A DNA stretch of 59,587 nt from Burkholderia sp. TSV86 (GCF_001522865.1 NZ_LOWB01000097.1:1-59587); one strand, 5' to 3'. Shown: positions 17,620 to 27,654, counted from the stretch's first letter. Program-made: numbers and translations. Notes: generated by a model from the letters alone, not told the origin.

Positions 17620-19461
17620 CGCATGAGCGGCCGCGCGGGCCGCCCCGTCGCAGGCCGGCCTGCCGCCGCCTGCTGCCGCCCGCAGCGGCGCGGCCAGCGC
17701 GATCCGCGCCTTTTCTTCCGGGCTGCCCGCGACGAAATATTTCTTCGCCCAACGCGCATCCGGCTGCAACACGAGCTTGCGCCGCGCGTCTGAGCCGGCG
17801 TCCGAGCCGCCCTGCGCGGCAATCCACAGCGCCCGCGCGCGATAGTGCTCGTAAAGACGCAAACCTTCCGCGAGATAGATCGCCGCCACGCGTGTGTCGC
17901 GAATCTCGAGCAGATTCTCGTCGTTATAGTGCTCCGAGTTCTCGCTCATATTCGCCGAGCCGCTGTACACCACCGGATTGGCGCCTTCGGCATCGATCAC
18001 GATGAACTTGTGATGAACGACGACCGGCGGATAAGCCGGCGGCACATCGCCGGGAAAGAGCCGCAATTCCGGCTCGAAGCCGGCCGGCACTGTTGCGGGC
18101 GAAAAATAAGCTGCGCCGATCACATCGCGGTTCGACCGGCTGCGGTGATACAGCTCAAGATTGGCGAGCCGCGCCGCATCGGGCGTCTTGCCGGCTTGCT
18201 CGTCCGCTTGCGCTTGCTGCGCGCTGCGCGTGCTGATCGCGTTGACGAGCCCGAACATCATCAGCCCCCGGTCACCTGCGGCGAAGCATGCGTCGCGTAA
18301 CGCAGCGTCGGTCGGCATGAACAGGCAGAACAGGACCGAATGCTGCGCGGCGCGAATCGCCTCGACGATCGAGTCGATCTGCGTGCGCGCGCCGCGCGGC
18401 TCCGGCGAGAACGACACCCGCACGCGCGCCGTACCCACGCTCACCGCCTCCGACCAGCCCGGCGCGAGCCGCGCCGTCTGCGCGATGCCCGGATTGGACG
18501 CGAGCGCATGTGCGCGCGCGTTGTACAGTTCAGCGAGCGCCGCCGATTCGAACAGATGCAGCACGTTCGCCTGTTCGGTGATGCCCTCCGTCGTGAAATT
18601 CGCCGAACCGGTTAGCACGCGCGCCGGCCCGGTCTCGTCGCCCGCGACGATGAACTTGTCATGCATGATCCGCGTCTTGTCGCGCGGCGCGAACGTCGCG
18701 GCATCCTTTAACTGGTCGACGGCCGGCTGGTTCGGCGACGGCAGCGGCGGCTCGCCGCGGCCGCGCGTCGTCGCGTGCGCGTCGTAGACGATCGCGAGCG
18801 CGTCGGCGCCGTGCACGCGGCCGAACGCTTCGAACGCGGGAATCGCCCATAGCCGGTCAGTCAGGTGGTAGACCGCAGACACTGCTCGGCGCGCCGCCGC
18901 GCCGAGCATCAGACCGAAGGTTTCCTGCAAGTCATTTGCCAGCCACGTGCGCAGCTTCAGCGCGGCATCGGGCAACGGCGCGTCGCCGGGCCCGACATGC
19001 AGCGCGCCAATCTGCCTGGCGAACGCCTGCGAACTCACCACCGCGCGGTTGAACCAGGTGCCGATGCCATCCTCGATATGCGCGGGCAACGTGACGTTAC
19101 ACACCCCTGCTTCGGCATCGAGCACATGCAGCGACTCCGGCGTGCCGACGACCGGATAGACCTCGTAGCGAAAGGTGCGGCCCCGATCCGGCGGATCGAT
19201 CCGCGCATCCCACCACATGAATTTTTGGATCGGCGCCTGATCGGTCGGCGCATCGCCCTGCGTATCGGAGGCGGGAGCATCGAACGTCAGCCGGTTCGGC
19301 AGCCAGCTCGTCATCGCGCGGGTCTTGCCGTGAGCCGACCAGAAGCCGGGCGTGCGTCTGATCGCGAAGCCGAGAAAATCGTCGTGCTGCTGCGCGCCGG
19401 GCCAATCGAATGCGAGCAAAACCAGCGTCGGGGAAAGATAGCTGCGCACGCTGACGGACAT
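17593..19461 (-). CDS. Phospholipase D-like protein with two HKD motifs
   Basis: 622 aa from the ATG at 19461, which follows GAGGAGGG. Two phosphodiesterase motifs are present: MHDKFIVAGDE...LTGSANFT in the middle and VHHKFIVIDAE...YSGSANMSE in the C-terminal half. PLD-superfamily enzymes use the two His-Lys pairs to cleave phosphodiester bonds in lipids or nucleic acids. The second motif is a canonical HxK(x4)D; the first has one residue more before its Asp. There is no signal peptide and no secretion-system gene nearby, so the location and substrate are open. The C-terminal ~40 residues are Ala-rich. Confidence 0.85.
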   Translation of the reverse strand: MSVSVRSYLSPTLVLLAFDWPGAQQHDDFLGFAIRRTPGFWSAHGKTRAMTSWLPNRLTFDAPASDTQGDAPTDQAPIQKFMWWDARIDPPDRGRTFRYEVYPVVGTPESLHVLDAEAGVCNVTLPAHIEDGIGTWFNRAVVSSQAFARQIGALHVGPGDAPLPDAALKLRTWLANDLQETFGLMLGAAARRAVSAVYHLTDRLWAIPAFEAFGRVHGADALAIVYDAHATTRGRGEPPLPSPNQPAVDQLKDAATFAPRDKTRIMHDKFIVAGDETGPARVLTGSANFTTEGITEQANVLHLFESAALAELYNARAHALASNPGIAQTARLAPGWSEAVSVGTARVRVSFSPEPRGARTQIDSIVEAIRAAQHSVLFCLFMPTDAALRDACFAAGDRGLMMFGLVNAISTRSAQQAQADEQAGKTPDAARLANLELYHRSRSNRDVIGAAYFSPATVPAGFEPELRLFPGDVPPAYPPVVVHHKFIVIDAEGANPVVYSGSANMSENSEHYNDENLLEIRDTRVAAIYLAEGLRLYEHYRARALWIAAQGGSDAGSDARRKLVLQPDARWAKKYFVAGSPEEKARIALAAPLRAAAGGGRPACDGAARAAAHASACDEAQH

Positions 19462-19676
19462 CGCCGCCCTCCTCGTCTGATCGTGATGAAAACCGAGCTG
19501 ACGAGTATTCAATGGCAGTTTGCTGCCGATATGACGCTTCGATGAAGTTTACGTGTCGCGGTTGCGAACAGGGCATCGCACGCGGGGCGGCCCACCGGAG
19601 CGTTCGCGTCGGCCGCGCCGTCAAAGCGCAGGCGCGCCGTTGCACTCAGTCGCGAACATCGCTCGCGAAGCCACGC

Positions 19677-20435
19677 TCATCCACACACGACCAGTTCGAT
19701 GCCGCGCAATGCAAGCGCGCTCGCGAATGCATTGTCGGGCCGGCGCTCGGTCACCAGGTAGCGCGCGTTCTCGCTACTTACCCGCACCGGCAGCACGCGG
19801 CCGAATTTCGACAGATCGGCGACGATCACTGACGCAGCCGCCGCCGCGATCATTCGGCTCCGCACTTCGGCGGTGAGCCGCGAAGAGTCTGTCAGCACGC
19901 CGTCCTGCGTAATGCCCCCCGCGCCGACGAACGCAAAGTCAACATGGTATTGCGCGAGCTGCTGGATGGTATCGATGCCGAACGTCGCGTCTTCGTCTTC
20001 GGACAATTCGCCGCCGAGCAGCGTCACCCGGTTGCCGTTGCGGCGGCCCAGGATGCTGGCAATGCGCCAGTCGTTCGTGTAGACGACGAGCCGATGCCGA
20101 TCGGCGAGCGCGGCCGCGATCGCATGCACGGTGCTTTCCGAATCGAGCAGCACCGACGCGCCGTCGGGCACGAACTCCGCCGCGCGCCGGCCGATCACAC
20201 GCTTGGCGTCGGCATGCGCCGCATCGCGTGCGGCGGCGGCGGCCGATTCGCGCTGCTCGGCCGCCAACGCGCCGCCGTGCGTCATGATCACGAGGCCGCG
20301 CGCGGCGAGCGCGTTCAGATCGCGGCGAACAGTCTCGCGCGACACGTTGAGCGCGCGCACGAGCTGTGCGACGGACAATGCGCCCGTTCGCGCGAGTTCG
20401 TCCAGAATATAGCGATGACGTTGTTCAATCAGCAT
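19677..20435 (-). CDS. DeoR-family regulator
   Basis: 252 aa from the ATG at 20435 (MLIEQRHRYILDELAR), which begins exactly at the family HTH. The longer open frame upstream is rejected because its sequence is not protein-like. HTH: GALSVAQLVRALNVSRETVRRDLNALAARGLVIMTHGGA. The C-terminal domain, of the sugar-phosphate-isomerase-like fold, has LLDSESTVHAIA, VYTNDWRIA, LLGGELSEDEDATFG and FVGAGGITQDGVL. These proteins repress sugar or nucleoside genes and respond to phosphorylated sugars. No obvious metabolic operon is attached here. Confidence 0.88.
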   Translation of the reverse strand: MLIEQRHRYILDELARTGALSVAQLVRALNVSRETVRRDLNALAARGLVIMTHGGALAAEQRESAAAAARDAAHADAKRVIGRRAAEFVPDGASVLLDSESTVHAIAAALADRHRLVVYTNDWRIASILGRRNGNRVTLLGGELSEDEDATFGIDTIQQLAQYHVDFAFVGAGGITQDGVLTDSSRLTAEVRSRMIAAAAASVIVADLSKFGRVLPVRVSSENARYLVTERRPDNAFASALALRGIELVVCG

Positions 20436-20665
20436 GACATGCGGCGCGGCGTGGCCGGGCATCGAATAGGCGATGGTCGGATGAGGATGGCGGGCCATTT
20501 TAGATCGGCCTGCCGATGCGCCGCGCGCGCCCATGTCGCGTTCCGCGGCCATGCCGAAATTCAGAATTTCGAGACAGCGGGCAATCGCGCCGGCCGCCAC
20601 CGGCGGCGGATTGCTACACTCGCGTTGGCCGCCGGCCCACCGCATAACTGACCAGAGGTATATCG

Positions 20666-20857
20666 ATGTATCGCAAAGGCGTCGTTCTCGAAATCCAATT
20701 TCCGCCGCAGCGGCTCAACGATGCTGCGGGCGATCCGTACTGGATCGATCTGACGCTCGACGAAGCGCGCCGCCTGCACCGGCAACTCAGCGCGCGCTTT
20801 GCCAGCGACGAAGCCGCGAGCGCGAATCAGCCGCTCGACACGTTCTCGATCGACTGA
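20666..20857 (+). CDS. Small conserved-looking protein, 63 aa
   Basis: ATG at 20666 with AGAGG eight bases upstream. The protein, MYRKGVVLEIQFPPQRLN... continuing with DPYWIDLTLDEARRLHRQLS, has balanced composition and a probable beta-beta-alpha layout rather than the Arg/Ala bias of shadow frames. I do not recognise a named family. It lies between the divergent DeoR gene and the EamA transporter; no partner is evident. Confidence 0.6.
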   Translation: MYRKGVVLEIQFPPQRLNDAAGDPYWIDLTLDEARRLHRQLSARFASDEAASANQPLDTFSID

Positions 20858-20987
20858 TTCGCCGCCGCGCCGTATCGACGATATCGTCGATATCCGCGAG
20901 CACTGCAGGTTTCGACAAGACAGCCGCACGGCCGCGCCCGATACTTGGCGCTTCGCCGCTACAGCGAGCGTATCCGCTCCGTTTCGC

Positions 20988-21869
20988 ATGCCCGTCTCCG
21001 TCACCGCCGCCGCGTTCGTCGCGCTTTGGTCCACCGGCTTCATCGTCGCCCGCGCGATCAAGCCATACGCCGATCCCAATCTGTATCTGCTCGCGCGCTT
21101 CGCGGGCACGGCGCTCGTCTATGCGTGCGTCGCGCGGGCCGTGCGCGCGCCATGGCCGGCCGCACGCGAATGGGGGCGCCATCTGCTGGCAGGCGCGCTG
21201 TTGCAAGGCGTTTATCTCGGCGCGAGCTATTGGGCCGTCGCACAAGGGCTCAATGCCGGCGTGATGGCGCTCCTCGGCGCGCTGCAGCCGCTTGCCACCG
21301 CCGCGCTCGCCGCGCCGCTGTTCAACGAGCGGCTGCCCGCGCGCGGCTGGGCCGGCATGGCGCTCGGCGTCGCAGGCGTCGCAGGCGTCGCGCTCGTGCT
21401 CGCGCCAAAGCTGCACGCCGCGCCGGCAGCAGCCGGCGGCGCCCCGGCCTGGGCCGTCGTCACGATCGCGATCGCGGCGGTCGCATCGATCACCGCCGGC
21501 TCGCTCTATCAGAAAAGCTCGCTGGCACAGACCGATCTGCGCACCGCCGTCGCCGTTCAGAATCTTGGCGCGGCGCTCGTCGCGGGCACGGCGGCGCTCG
21601 CGCTCGGCGAAGCCCGCTGGCATGGCGCGCCCGCGCTATGGCTTTCGCTCGCATGGGGCATCGCGATGCTGTCCGGCGTCGCGGTGATGCTGCTGATGGC
21701 GATGCTGCGCCACGGCGAAGCAGCGCGCGCAACCTCGCTGCTGTTTCTCGCGCCGCCGCTCGCCGCGCTGCAAGGCTACGCATTTTTTGGCGAAACGCTT
21801 GCGCCCGCGCAGATCGCCGGATTCGCACTTGCGCTCGCGGGCGTCACGCTTGCCCGGCAGCGCGGTTGA
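20988..21869 (+). CDS. EamA-family (DMT) transporter
   Basis: 293 aa, starting at the Met directly before the first membrane segment (VTAAAFVALWSTGFIVARA). About ten hydrophobic helices in two EamA repeats are visible, with the inter-repeat stretch PLFNERLPARGWAGMALGVAGVAGVALV and the second-repeat ending GETLAPAQIAGFALALAGVTLARQ. Drug/metabolite transporters of this family export amino acids, metabolites or toxic compounds; the substrate is not predictable. In-frame sequence upstream of 20988 overlaps the 63-aa gene and is not protein-like. Confidence 0.88.
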   Translation: MPVSVTAAAFVALWSTGFIVARAIKPYADPNLYLLARFAGTALVYACVARAVRAPWPAAREWGRHLLAGALLQGVYLGASYWAVAQGLNAGVMALLGALQPLATAALAAPLFNERLPARGWAGMALGVAGVAGVALVLAPKLHAAPAAAGGAPAWAVVTIAIAAVASITAGSLYQKSSLAQTDLRTAVAVQNLGAALVAGTAALALGEARWHGAPALWLSLAWGIAMLSGVAVMLLMAMLRHGEAARATSLLFLAPPLAALQGYAFFGETLAPAQIAGFALALAGVTLARQRG

Positions 21870-22298
21870 ATCTGCAATACTGAAAACCGAAAGCGCAGAC
21901 CATCGCGCTCGCGCCCTTTGCTGCGCTCATCACCGAGGCAATCCGGCATGCGTTCGTCGAACATCAGACGAGCATGCGGAATGCGCGCCCTTCTCTTGGA
22001 AACCCAAACAAAATGAGCGAACGGAGCCGTTGGCCCAATCGCGCGCTGCTCGCCTCTTCGTCGCTTCGCTGACGGGAAATGACCCATCCCTTTCGGAATG
22101 ACCCGCTGAGCCGTCGTGCGCATGCCGGCGCGGCAGCGCAGTCGTCGTCCGGCTCTGCGGTGGCTTGTTCACCGTGCTCGGCGTGCGACAGTTGCCGCGC
22201 TGACTGCCCGCCGCCCGCGCGATCGCCAAACACGCGCCGCCGCGCATGGCCGGCGCGGCAGCGGCGCATGATGGTTATGCCGCCGCCGGCGGTGCGCG
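21870..22298. other. 429-bp intergenic stretch without a gene
   Basis: Between the EamA gene and the convergent TetR gene. Reading frames here are short and Arg/Ser/Pro-biased. No terminator with a clear T-run, repeat array or RNA gene was recognised. Confidence 0.5.
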
Positions 22299-23174
22299 TT
22301 ATCCGTTATTGCCCGCGCCGCCCGCGCTCACGCCGCCGGCATTACCGGGCCGCTCTACGGCACCCGCCCCGCCGGTGCCGCCGGCGAGGCGGGCGCCCGC
22401 CTCGTCCGCGCCCGCTGCGTGCCCGGCTTCACCGCCCGCGGCCGCGCTGCCCGCTGCGCCGGAGTATGCGCTGCCGCCCTCGCTGCCCGCCGCGCCCGGC
22501 TGCCCCGATGCGCCAGCCGCTCCGGCCTCGGCTAGCGTCGCCCGCACGAGCGCGGCGCTCGTCCATTTGACGACGTCCATGAACTGCCGGAAGTCGAGCC
22601 CCCAGAAGTCCTTCAGCACGACCATCGCCTCGGTGCCGTAAAGCAGTGACAACGATTGCGCAAGCCGCGCGGCGGCCGCCGGCTCGACACCCGCCTGCAG
22701 CAACGGCTCGACCGCGAGCGACAGCAGCCGCTTACGATTGCCGCGCCGGTACTTCGGCTCGTCCTGCGCGCGCCGCGCACGCTCATTCGCCCACTGCTGC
22801 AACGCGACCTGCAACGCCGCGCGCAACGCGCCCTCGTGCTGCTCCATCCGCGGATAGGCGAAGTCGAGCAGTTCATGCACGCGCGTCTCGGCCGATGACG
22901 ACGTCGGCTGCCATTGCAGCACGGGCCCGAGCACCTCGTCGACGACCGTGCTGACCAGCGCCGCCTGTGACGGGAAATAGCGATAAGCCGTCGCACGCGA
23001 CACGCCAGCGGCGTTCGCCAGCTCGGTCACCGACGGAAACCAGCCCTGGTCGAGCATCGACATCGCGGTTTGCAACAGCAAATCGTGGGTTTGCGCACGA
23101 GCTTCGGATAGCATCTCTGACGCGGGCACGGCCGGCATCGGCTCGGCCGCCGCAGACTCGGGTGTATTTGTCAT
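22299..23174 (-). CDS. TetR-family regulator with Gly/Ala-rich C-terminal tail
   Basis: 291 aa from the ATG at 23174. HTH at residues ~33-75: [37 protein letters not shown]. The ligand domain runs to ~205 ([21 protein letters not shown]). The last ~85 residues are almost only Gly, Ala, Ser and Glu, unlike ordinary TetR proteins, which end near the last helix. It is divergent from the UPF0261-PEP-hydrolase-SRPBCC operon, and a perfect inverted repeat (ATGAGAC-4-GTCTCAT) lies in between, so it probably represses both directions. The tail could be encoded by a 3' expansion of GC-rich sequence and be non-essential. Confidence 0.88.
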   Translation of the reverse strand: MTNTPESAAAEPMPAVPASEMLSEARAQTHDLLLQTAMSMLDQGWFPSVTELANAAGVSRATAYRYFPSQAALVSTVVDEVLGPVLQWQPTSSSAETRVHELLDFAYPRMEQHEGALRAALQVALQQWANERARRAQDEPKYRRGNRKRLLSLAVEPLLQAGVEPAAAARLAQSLSLLYGTEAMVVLKDFWGLDFRQFMDVVKWTSAALVRATLAEAGAAGASGQPGAAGSEGGSAYSGAAGSAAAGGEAGHAAGADEAGARLAGGTGGAGAVERPGNAGGVSAGGAGNNG

Positions 23175-23193
23175 AGTCACTTATCGACAACGG

Positions 23194-23211
23194 ATGAGAC
23201 GGCTGTCTCAT
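23194..23211. promoter_or_regulatory. TetR-type operator (inverted repeat)
   Basis: ATGAGAC, four-base spacer GGCT, then GTCTCAT: perfect 7-bp arms, the size and symmetry of a TetR-family operator. It lies 20 bp before the TetR start and 72 bp before the first operon gene, in the 108-bp divergent region. Confidence 0.7.
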
Positions 23212-23282
23212 ATGTGTTAAAGTTCTGCCTCATTGATTCGCGTTTGGATCGTGCGACAGACGAACTTGGCGAAGGAGACCAG

Positions 23283-24512
23283 ATGGTAACCCACCGTAAG
23301 CTGATCTACGTTGCGGCGACCGTTGACACAAAGGGCGCGGAAGCGCATTTCGTCCAATCCCGGATCGCCCAGGCCGGGCTGGCCGCGCAAGTGGTCGACC
23401 TGTCCACGCGAGGTTTGCCGGGGCTCGCAGCCGACGTCAGTGCCGAAACGGTTGCCGCGCACCATCCTGACGGCGCGGCCGCCGTATTCTGCGGCGACCG
23501 CGGCGGTGCGATCGCGGCGATGGCCGTCGCGTTCGAGCGCTATATTGCAAGCCGCGATGACGTAGCCGCGCTGATCGGCATCGGCGGCTCGGGCGGCACG
23601 GCGCTCATCGCGCCGGCGTTGCAGGCGCTGCCGGTCGGCGTGCCGAAGCTGATGATCTCGACGATGGCCTCGGGCGACGTATCGCAATATGTCGGCGCAT
23701 CCGATATCGCGATGCTTTATTCAGTGACGGATGTCGCGGGTCTGAACCGGATCTCGCGGCAGGTGCTCGCGAACGGCGCGCACATGATCGCGGGCGCGGT
23801 GCGCGACTTGCAGCCGCCGCCGGCCGACCTGAAGCCCGCCGTCGGCCTGACGATGTTCGGCGTGACAACGCCGTGCATCCAAGCGGTAACGGCGCAGCTC
23901 GACGCACGCTTCGACTGTCTCGTGTTCCACGCGACGGGCAGTGGGGGCCGCTCGATGGAGAAGCTCGCGGACAGCCGCCTGCTCGATGGCGTGCTCGATC
24001 TGACGACAACCGAAGTCTGCGATCTGCTGATGGGCGGCATCCTCGCATGCGGCGAAGATCGCTTCGACGCGATCGCGCGCAGCCAAGTGCCATATGTCGG
24101 CGCGTGCGGCGCGCTCGACATGGTGAACTTCGCGCGCATCGAAACCGTGCCGCCCCGCTATGCGGACCGCCTGCTGTACCGGCACAACCCGCAAATCACG
24201 TTGATGCGCACGACGCCCGACGAAAACCGCCGCATCGGCGAGTGGATCGGCACGAAACTCAACGCGTGCGACGGACCGGTGCGCTTTCTGATCCCCGAGG
24301 GCGGGGTATCGGCGCTCGACGCGCCGGGCCAGCCGTTCTGGCACCCGGAGGCCGACGCCGCGCTGTTCGCCGCGCTCGAAGCGACAGTGAAGCAGACCGC
24401 GCAGCGCCGCCTGGTGCGCGTGCCCGCGCACATCAACGATCCGCTGTTCGCGGCGGCCGCCGTCGAGCATTTTCTGTCGATCTACCCAGCCACCGCCGCA
24501 CACCGGAATTAA
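23283..24512 (+). CDS. Tm-1-like / UPF0261 ATP-binding protein
   Basis: 409 aa, ATG at 23283 with GGAG nine bases upstream; the frame is open earlier but that part lacks support. Motifs: [17 protein letters not shown] at the N-terminus, [34 protein letters not shown] and [16 protein letters not shown], as in the plant resistance protein Tm-1 and UPF0261 family. The biochemical role in bacteria is not established. It is followed after 2 bp by a PEP-hydrolase-like TIM barrel; in fungi, as I recall, the two domains are fused, which supports a joint function. Confidence 0.88.
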   Translation: MVTHRKLIYVAATVDTKGAEAHFVQSRIAQAGLAAQVVDLSTRGLPGLAADVSAETVAAHHPDGAAAVFCGDRGGAIAAMAVAFERYIASRDDVAALIGIGGSGGTALIAPALQALPVGVPKLMISTMASGDVSQYVGASDIAMLYSVTDVAGLNRISRQVLANGAHMIAGAVRDLQPPPADLKPAVGLTMFGVTTPCIQAVTAQLDARFDCLVFHATGSGGRSMEKLADSRLLDGVLDLTTTEVCDLLMGGILACGEDRFDAIARSQVPYVGACGALDMVNFARIETVPPRYADRLLYRHNPQITLMRTTPDENRRIGEWIGTKLNACDGPVRFLIPEGGVSALDAPGQPFWHPEADAALFAALEATVKQTAQRRLVRVPAHINDPLFAAAAVEHFLSIYPATAAHRN

Positions 24513-24514
24513 CG

Positions 24515-25357
24515 ATGAAGAAACTGACACGCGCCGAGATTCTCGACAAACTGCGAGCGGCGATCGCCCGCGGCGAGCCGATCATCGGCGGCGGCGCGGG
24601 GACGGGATTGTCCGCGAAATGCGAGGAAGCCGGCGGCATTGACCTGATTGTGATCTACAACTCGGGCCGCTACCGGATGGCCGGGCGCGGCTCGCTCGCG
24701 GGGCTGCTCGCTTACGGCAACGCGAACGAGATCGTCGTCGACATGGCGCGCGAGGTGCTGCACGTCGTGCGCTCCACGCCCGTGATCGCGGGCGTGAACG
24801 GCACCGATCCGTTCTGCAATTTCGACGCGTTTCTCGACGAGTTGGCCCGGCTCGGCTTCGCGGGCGTGCAGAACTTCCCGACCGTCGGGCTCATCGACGG
24901 CAATTTCCGCGCGAATCTGGAGGAAACCGGGATGGGCTACGCGCTTGAGGTCGACATGATCCGGCTCGCGCATCAGAAAGGGCTGCTGACGACGCCCTAC
25001 GTGTTCAGCGAAGCCGATGCGGTTGCGATGACCGAAGCGGGCGCCGACATCGTCGTCGCGCACATGGGCCTGACGACGGGCGGCAGCATCGGCGCGGCCA
25101 CCGCGCGCACGCTCGCCGATTGCGCGCCGCTCGTGCGGCGCTGGGCGGACGCGGCAAAATCGGTACGCGACGACGTGATCGTGCTGTGCCACGGCGGCCC
25201 GATCGCGACACCCGACGACGCCGCGTACATTCTGCGCGAGTGCCCGCAATGCCACGGTTTCTACGGCGCAAGCTCGATGGAGCGCCTGCCCGCCGAAACC
25301 GCGTTGACCGAGATGACCAAACGCTTCAAGCTGATCGACCGGCGCGCCAAACCATGA
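24515..25357 (+). CDS. Phosphoenolpyruvate-hydrolase-like TIM-barrel protein
   Basis: 280 aa. Begins 2 bp after the UPF0261 stop. Sequence landmarks: [88 protein letters not shown] and VLCHGGPI. This matches the PEP hydrolase-like/IGPS-like TIM-barrel family related to isocitrate lyase/PEP mutase enzymes. The reaction is unknown. Tight spacing to the upstream gene indicates co-translation and a common pathway with the UPF0261 and SRPBCC proteins. Confidence 0.88.
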   Translation: MKKLTRAEILDKLRAAIARGEPIIGGGAGTGLSAKCEEAGGIDLIVIYNSGRYRMAGRGSLAGLLAYGNANEIVVDMAREVLHVVRSTPVIAGVNGTDPFCNFDAFLDELARLGFAGVQNFPTVGLIDGNFRANLEETGMGYALEVDMIRLAHQKGLLTTPYVFSEADAVAMTEAGADIVVAHMGLTTGGSIGAATARTLADCAPLVRRWADAAKSVRDDVIVLCHGGPIATPDDAAYILRECPQCHGFYGASSMERLPAETALTEMTKRFKLIDRRAKP

Positions 25358-25389
25358 CACGCCATCCGCTTACGAGGAGCTGACCGATC

Positions 25390-25830
25390 ATGAGCCATAC
25401 CGCTTTTGCCAGCAGCGTCATCGATGCGCCGATCGAGCGCGTCTGGGCATTTTTTCGCGATTTCAACGGATTGCAGTCGTTTCACCCGGCCGTCGTCGAG
25501 AGCCGGCTCGAACCGGGCCCCGACGCCTATACGGCGGGCGCGGTCCGATATCTGACGCTATCGAACGGCTATGTCCGCGAAAAGCTGTTGAAGCTCGACG
25601 AGCCGAATTACACGCTCGAGTATTCGATCCTCGACACGTCGCTGCCGATGCGTAATTACGTCGCTGGCGTGCAACTCGTGGCGGTCACGGATTCCGGCAA
25701 GACCTTCGGACAATGGTGGGCGGACTTCTCGGCCGAAGGCGCCGATCTGGCGGCGGTCGCGTCATCGGTCAGCCAGCATGTGTTCGCGGCGGGCTTTCAC
25801 GCGCTCGCCGAGCGGCTGCGCGCGCAATGA
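25390..25830 (+). CDS. SRPBCC-family (Bet v1/polyketide cyclase-like) protein
   Basis: 146 aa, ATG at 25390 after AGGAG. N-terminus ASSVIDAPIERVWAFFRDFNGLQSFHPAVVES and ending QHVFAAGFHALAERL are typical of the SRPBCC helix-grip fold, which binds hydrophobic ligands in a central cavity. Last gene of the TetR-controlled operon. A ligand-binding or cyclase/lyase accessory role is plausible; nothing in the sequence fixes the ligand. Confidence 0.88.
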   Translation: MSHTAFASSVIDAPIERVWAFFRDFNGLQSFHPAVVESRLEPGPDAYTAGAVRYLTLSNGYVREKLLKLDEPNYTLEYSILDTSLPMRNYVAGVQLVAVTDSGKTFGQWWADFSAEGADLAAVASSVSQHVFAAGFHALAERLRAQ

Positions 25831-25951
25831 CGGCGCGGCGGCCGGTACGCTGACGCATCGATGTACTGAATTCGGCGGCTGTTTTTTCGGTCGCCAAAAC
25901 GGCTCTCAGGTTCTGGCAGAGTGGCCCTCGGATAAACGCCGGAACCTTTTT

Positions 25952-25980
25952 AGGCCGACCGTCTACGGTCGGCCTCTTTC
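25952..25980 (+). terminator. Rho-independent terminator after the SRPBCC gene
   Basis: AGGCCGACC, loop GTCTAC, GGTCGGCCT then CTTTC. The stem can extend to 11 bp. It lies 122 bp after the operon's last stop codon and would end plus-strand transcription. Confidence 0.8.
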
Positions 25981-25988
25981 TATGCCCG

Positions 25989-26025
25989 GCCCGCGCCGCT
26001 CACCGTGGCGCGGGCGTTCTTTTTT
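25989..26025 (+). terminator. Second plus-strand terminator
   Basis: GCCCGCGCC, nine-base loop, GGCGCGGGC, then GTTC and a run of six T. It directly follows the first hairpin and ends ten bases before the stop codon of the convergent S10 peptidase gene, so it shields that gene from read-through. Confidence 0.85.
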
Positions 26026-26034
26026 GCCATGCGC

Positions 26035-27654
26035 TCATGCGCGGTCGCGCTTTTTCGCCTGCAGCGCGCGAATCCGCGCGACAGCGCCGGTGTCTCGCAC
26101 CGTGGAGTCGTACATCTGCGCGAGATCGTGCTTGAGCGCAGTGCGCGAGCCGCCGTCCAGATAGACCATATGCCCTGACGGATAGAAGCGCGCCGACAGG
26201 TTCTGCCGCACTTTCGGATCGTCAAGCGGCATCTGCTGCAAATCGAGCACCGTCTGGTAGAACGGCGTGACGAAATCGTAGAAACCGTTCGCCGACAGCA
26301 CCTTCAGATCGACATTGAGTGCCATCACCGCGGCAAGGTCGCCCGCCGTGTACAGGATCACGTTGCCATTATCGTCCACGCCCTGTTGCGCGCCGGTCGG
26401 ATCGATGTGGCCGAAGTCCCAGTATTTGAACGCCTGGTCGTTCAGATCGGTGAACGACGAATTCGACGTGTACTTCAACTGCTCGTTCAGATACGTATTC
26501 CACATCGCCGTATAAACGCCCGAGACCGCCGTCATCGTCGGATCGTTGCCGCCGGAGTTCGGGTCGATCTTACCCGCGATGCCGGTCTCGATCGCCGTCA
26601 CGCGGCCGTCATAGGCGCCGAGCGCGAGGCCGCGCGGCTTGAGCAGCGTGGTCAGGAACAGCGAATTACCGCGCGAATCGTAGCTCGCAATATCGAGGCT
26701 CCACGACAGCAGCGTCGTCGTATCGATGCCGGTATAGTCGGACAGCTTCTTGACAAGCGCCGCGTCGGTCTGGGGGAACTTGCGCAACGCGTCGAGATAG
26801 TCGGTGCGGGCAAACTGGGCGGCCTCCTCGGCAAACGCGCCGAGATCGGCCGCCGCGGTCGGCAGCGCGCCGACCGGATTACCCGCCTGCCGGTAGTCGA
26901 GAATCGACGATTGCAACGTGATTCCGTTCAAATCGACGCCATCCTCGTGCAGCTTGTACGCGAGTACGCAGCTTCGCGCGGTGCCATACGATTCGCCGAA
27001 CAGGAATTTCGGCGAATTCCAGCGGTTGTTCTTCGTCAGATAGCGCTTGATGAATTGCTTCAGCGAGTTCGCGTCCTGATCGACACCCCAAAAATCGCGG
27101 TTCTTGTAGGGTGCGATCGCCGCCGAATAGCCCGTGCCGACCGGATTGACAAACACCAGATCGCTCTTGTCCAGCAGGCTGTCCGAATTGTCCTCCATCT
27201 GATATGGCGCGGGCGGCGTGAAACCCGGCATCGACGTCCTGATACGCCGCGGCGCGAACGAGCCGAGCAACACGAACACCGACGACGAGCCCGGCCCGCC
27301 GTTATAAAAAAACGTGACCGGCCGCTCCTCCTCCTTCGCGCCATCCTGCGTGAATGCCACGTAAAAAAGCTTCGCGTTGGGCTGCGAGCTGCTCGGATCG
27401 ACGGTCACGAGATGGCCGGCCGCCGCCGTATAAGCGATCGAGCGCCCGCCTATCCTTGCGGTGTGGCGCGTGAGCGCGGCGGCCTCGGTGGTGTCCGTCA
27501 CCGAATCGTCGGGGCCGTTGCCATAGGCGATCGGATCGAACAATGGTTGGTCGCGGCCGGCCGCCGACGCGGCAGCCCTCGACGCAAACGCCGGCACGGA
27601 TCGGTGCGGCTCAGAATGCCCCGCTTCGCCGGAGGAAATCGAATCGATGCTCAT
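26035..27654 (-). CDS. S10 family serine carboxypeptidase-like protein
   Basis: 539 aa, ATG at 27654 with GAAGGAG upstream. The S10 hallmarks are present: FFYNGGPGSSSV (oxyanion/substrate loop), FLFGESYGTAR (nucleophile Ser), ANGFYDFVTPF (Asp) and YPSGHMVYLD (His). These alpha/beta-hydrolase peptidases remove C-terminal residues, usually at acid pH. The N-terminal 45 residues are Ser/Ala-rich with no clear signal peptide, so secretion is not obvious. It lies 247 bp from an S53 peptidase on the same strand, another acid-active family. Confidence 0.92.
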   Translation of the reverse strand: MSIDSISSGEAGHSEPHRSVPAFASRAAASAAGRDQPLFDPIAYGNGPDDSVTDTTEAAALTRHTARIGGRSIAYTAAAGHLVTVDPSSSQPNAKLFYVAFTQDGAKEEERPVTFFYNGGPGSSSVFVLLGSFAPRRIRTSMPGFTPPAPYQMEDNSDSLLDKSDLVFVNPVGTGYSAAIAPYKNRDFWGVDQDANSLKQFIKRYLTKNNRWNSPKFLFGESYGTARSCVLAYKLHEDGVDLNGITLQSSILDYRQAGNPVGALPTAAADLGAFAEEAAQFARTDYLDALRKFPQTDAALVKKLSDYTGIDTTTLLSWSLDIASYDSRGNSLFLTTLLKPRGLALGAYDGRVTAIETGIAGKIDPNSGGNDPTMTAVSGVYTAMWNTYLNEQLKYTSNSSFTDLNDQAFKYWDFGHIDPTGAQQGVDDNGNVILYTAGDLAAVMALNVDLKVLSANGFYDFVTPFYQTVLDLQQMPLDDPKVRQNLSARFYPSGHMVYLDGGSRTALKHDLAQMYDSTVRDTGAVARIRALQAKKRDRA

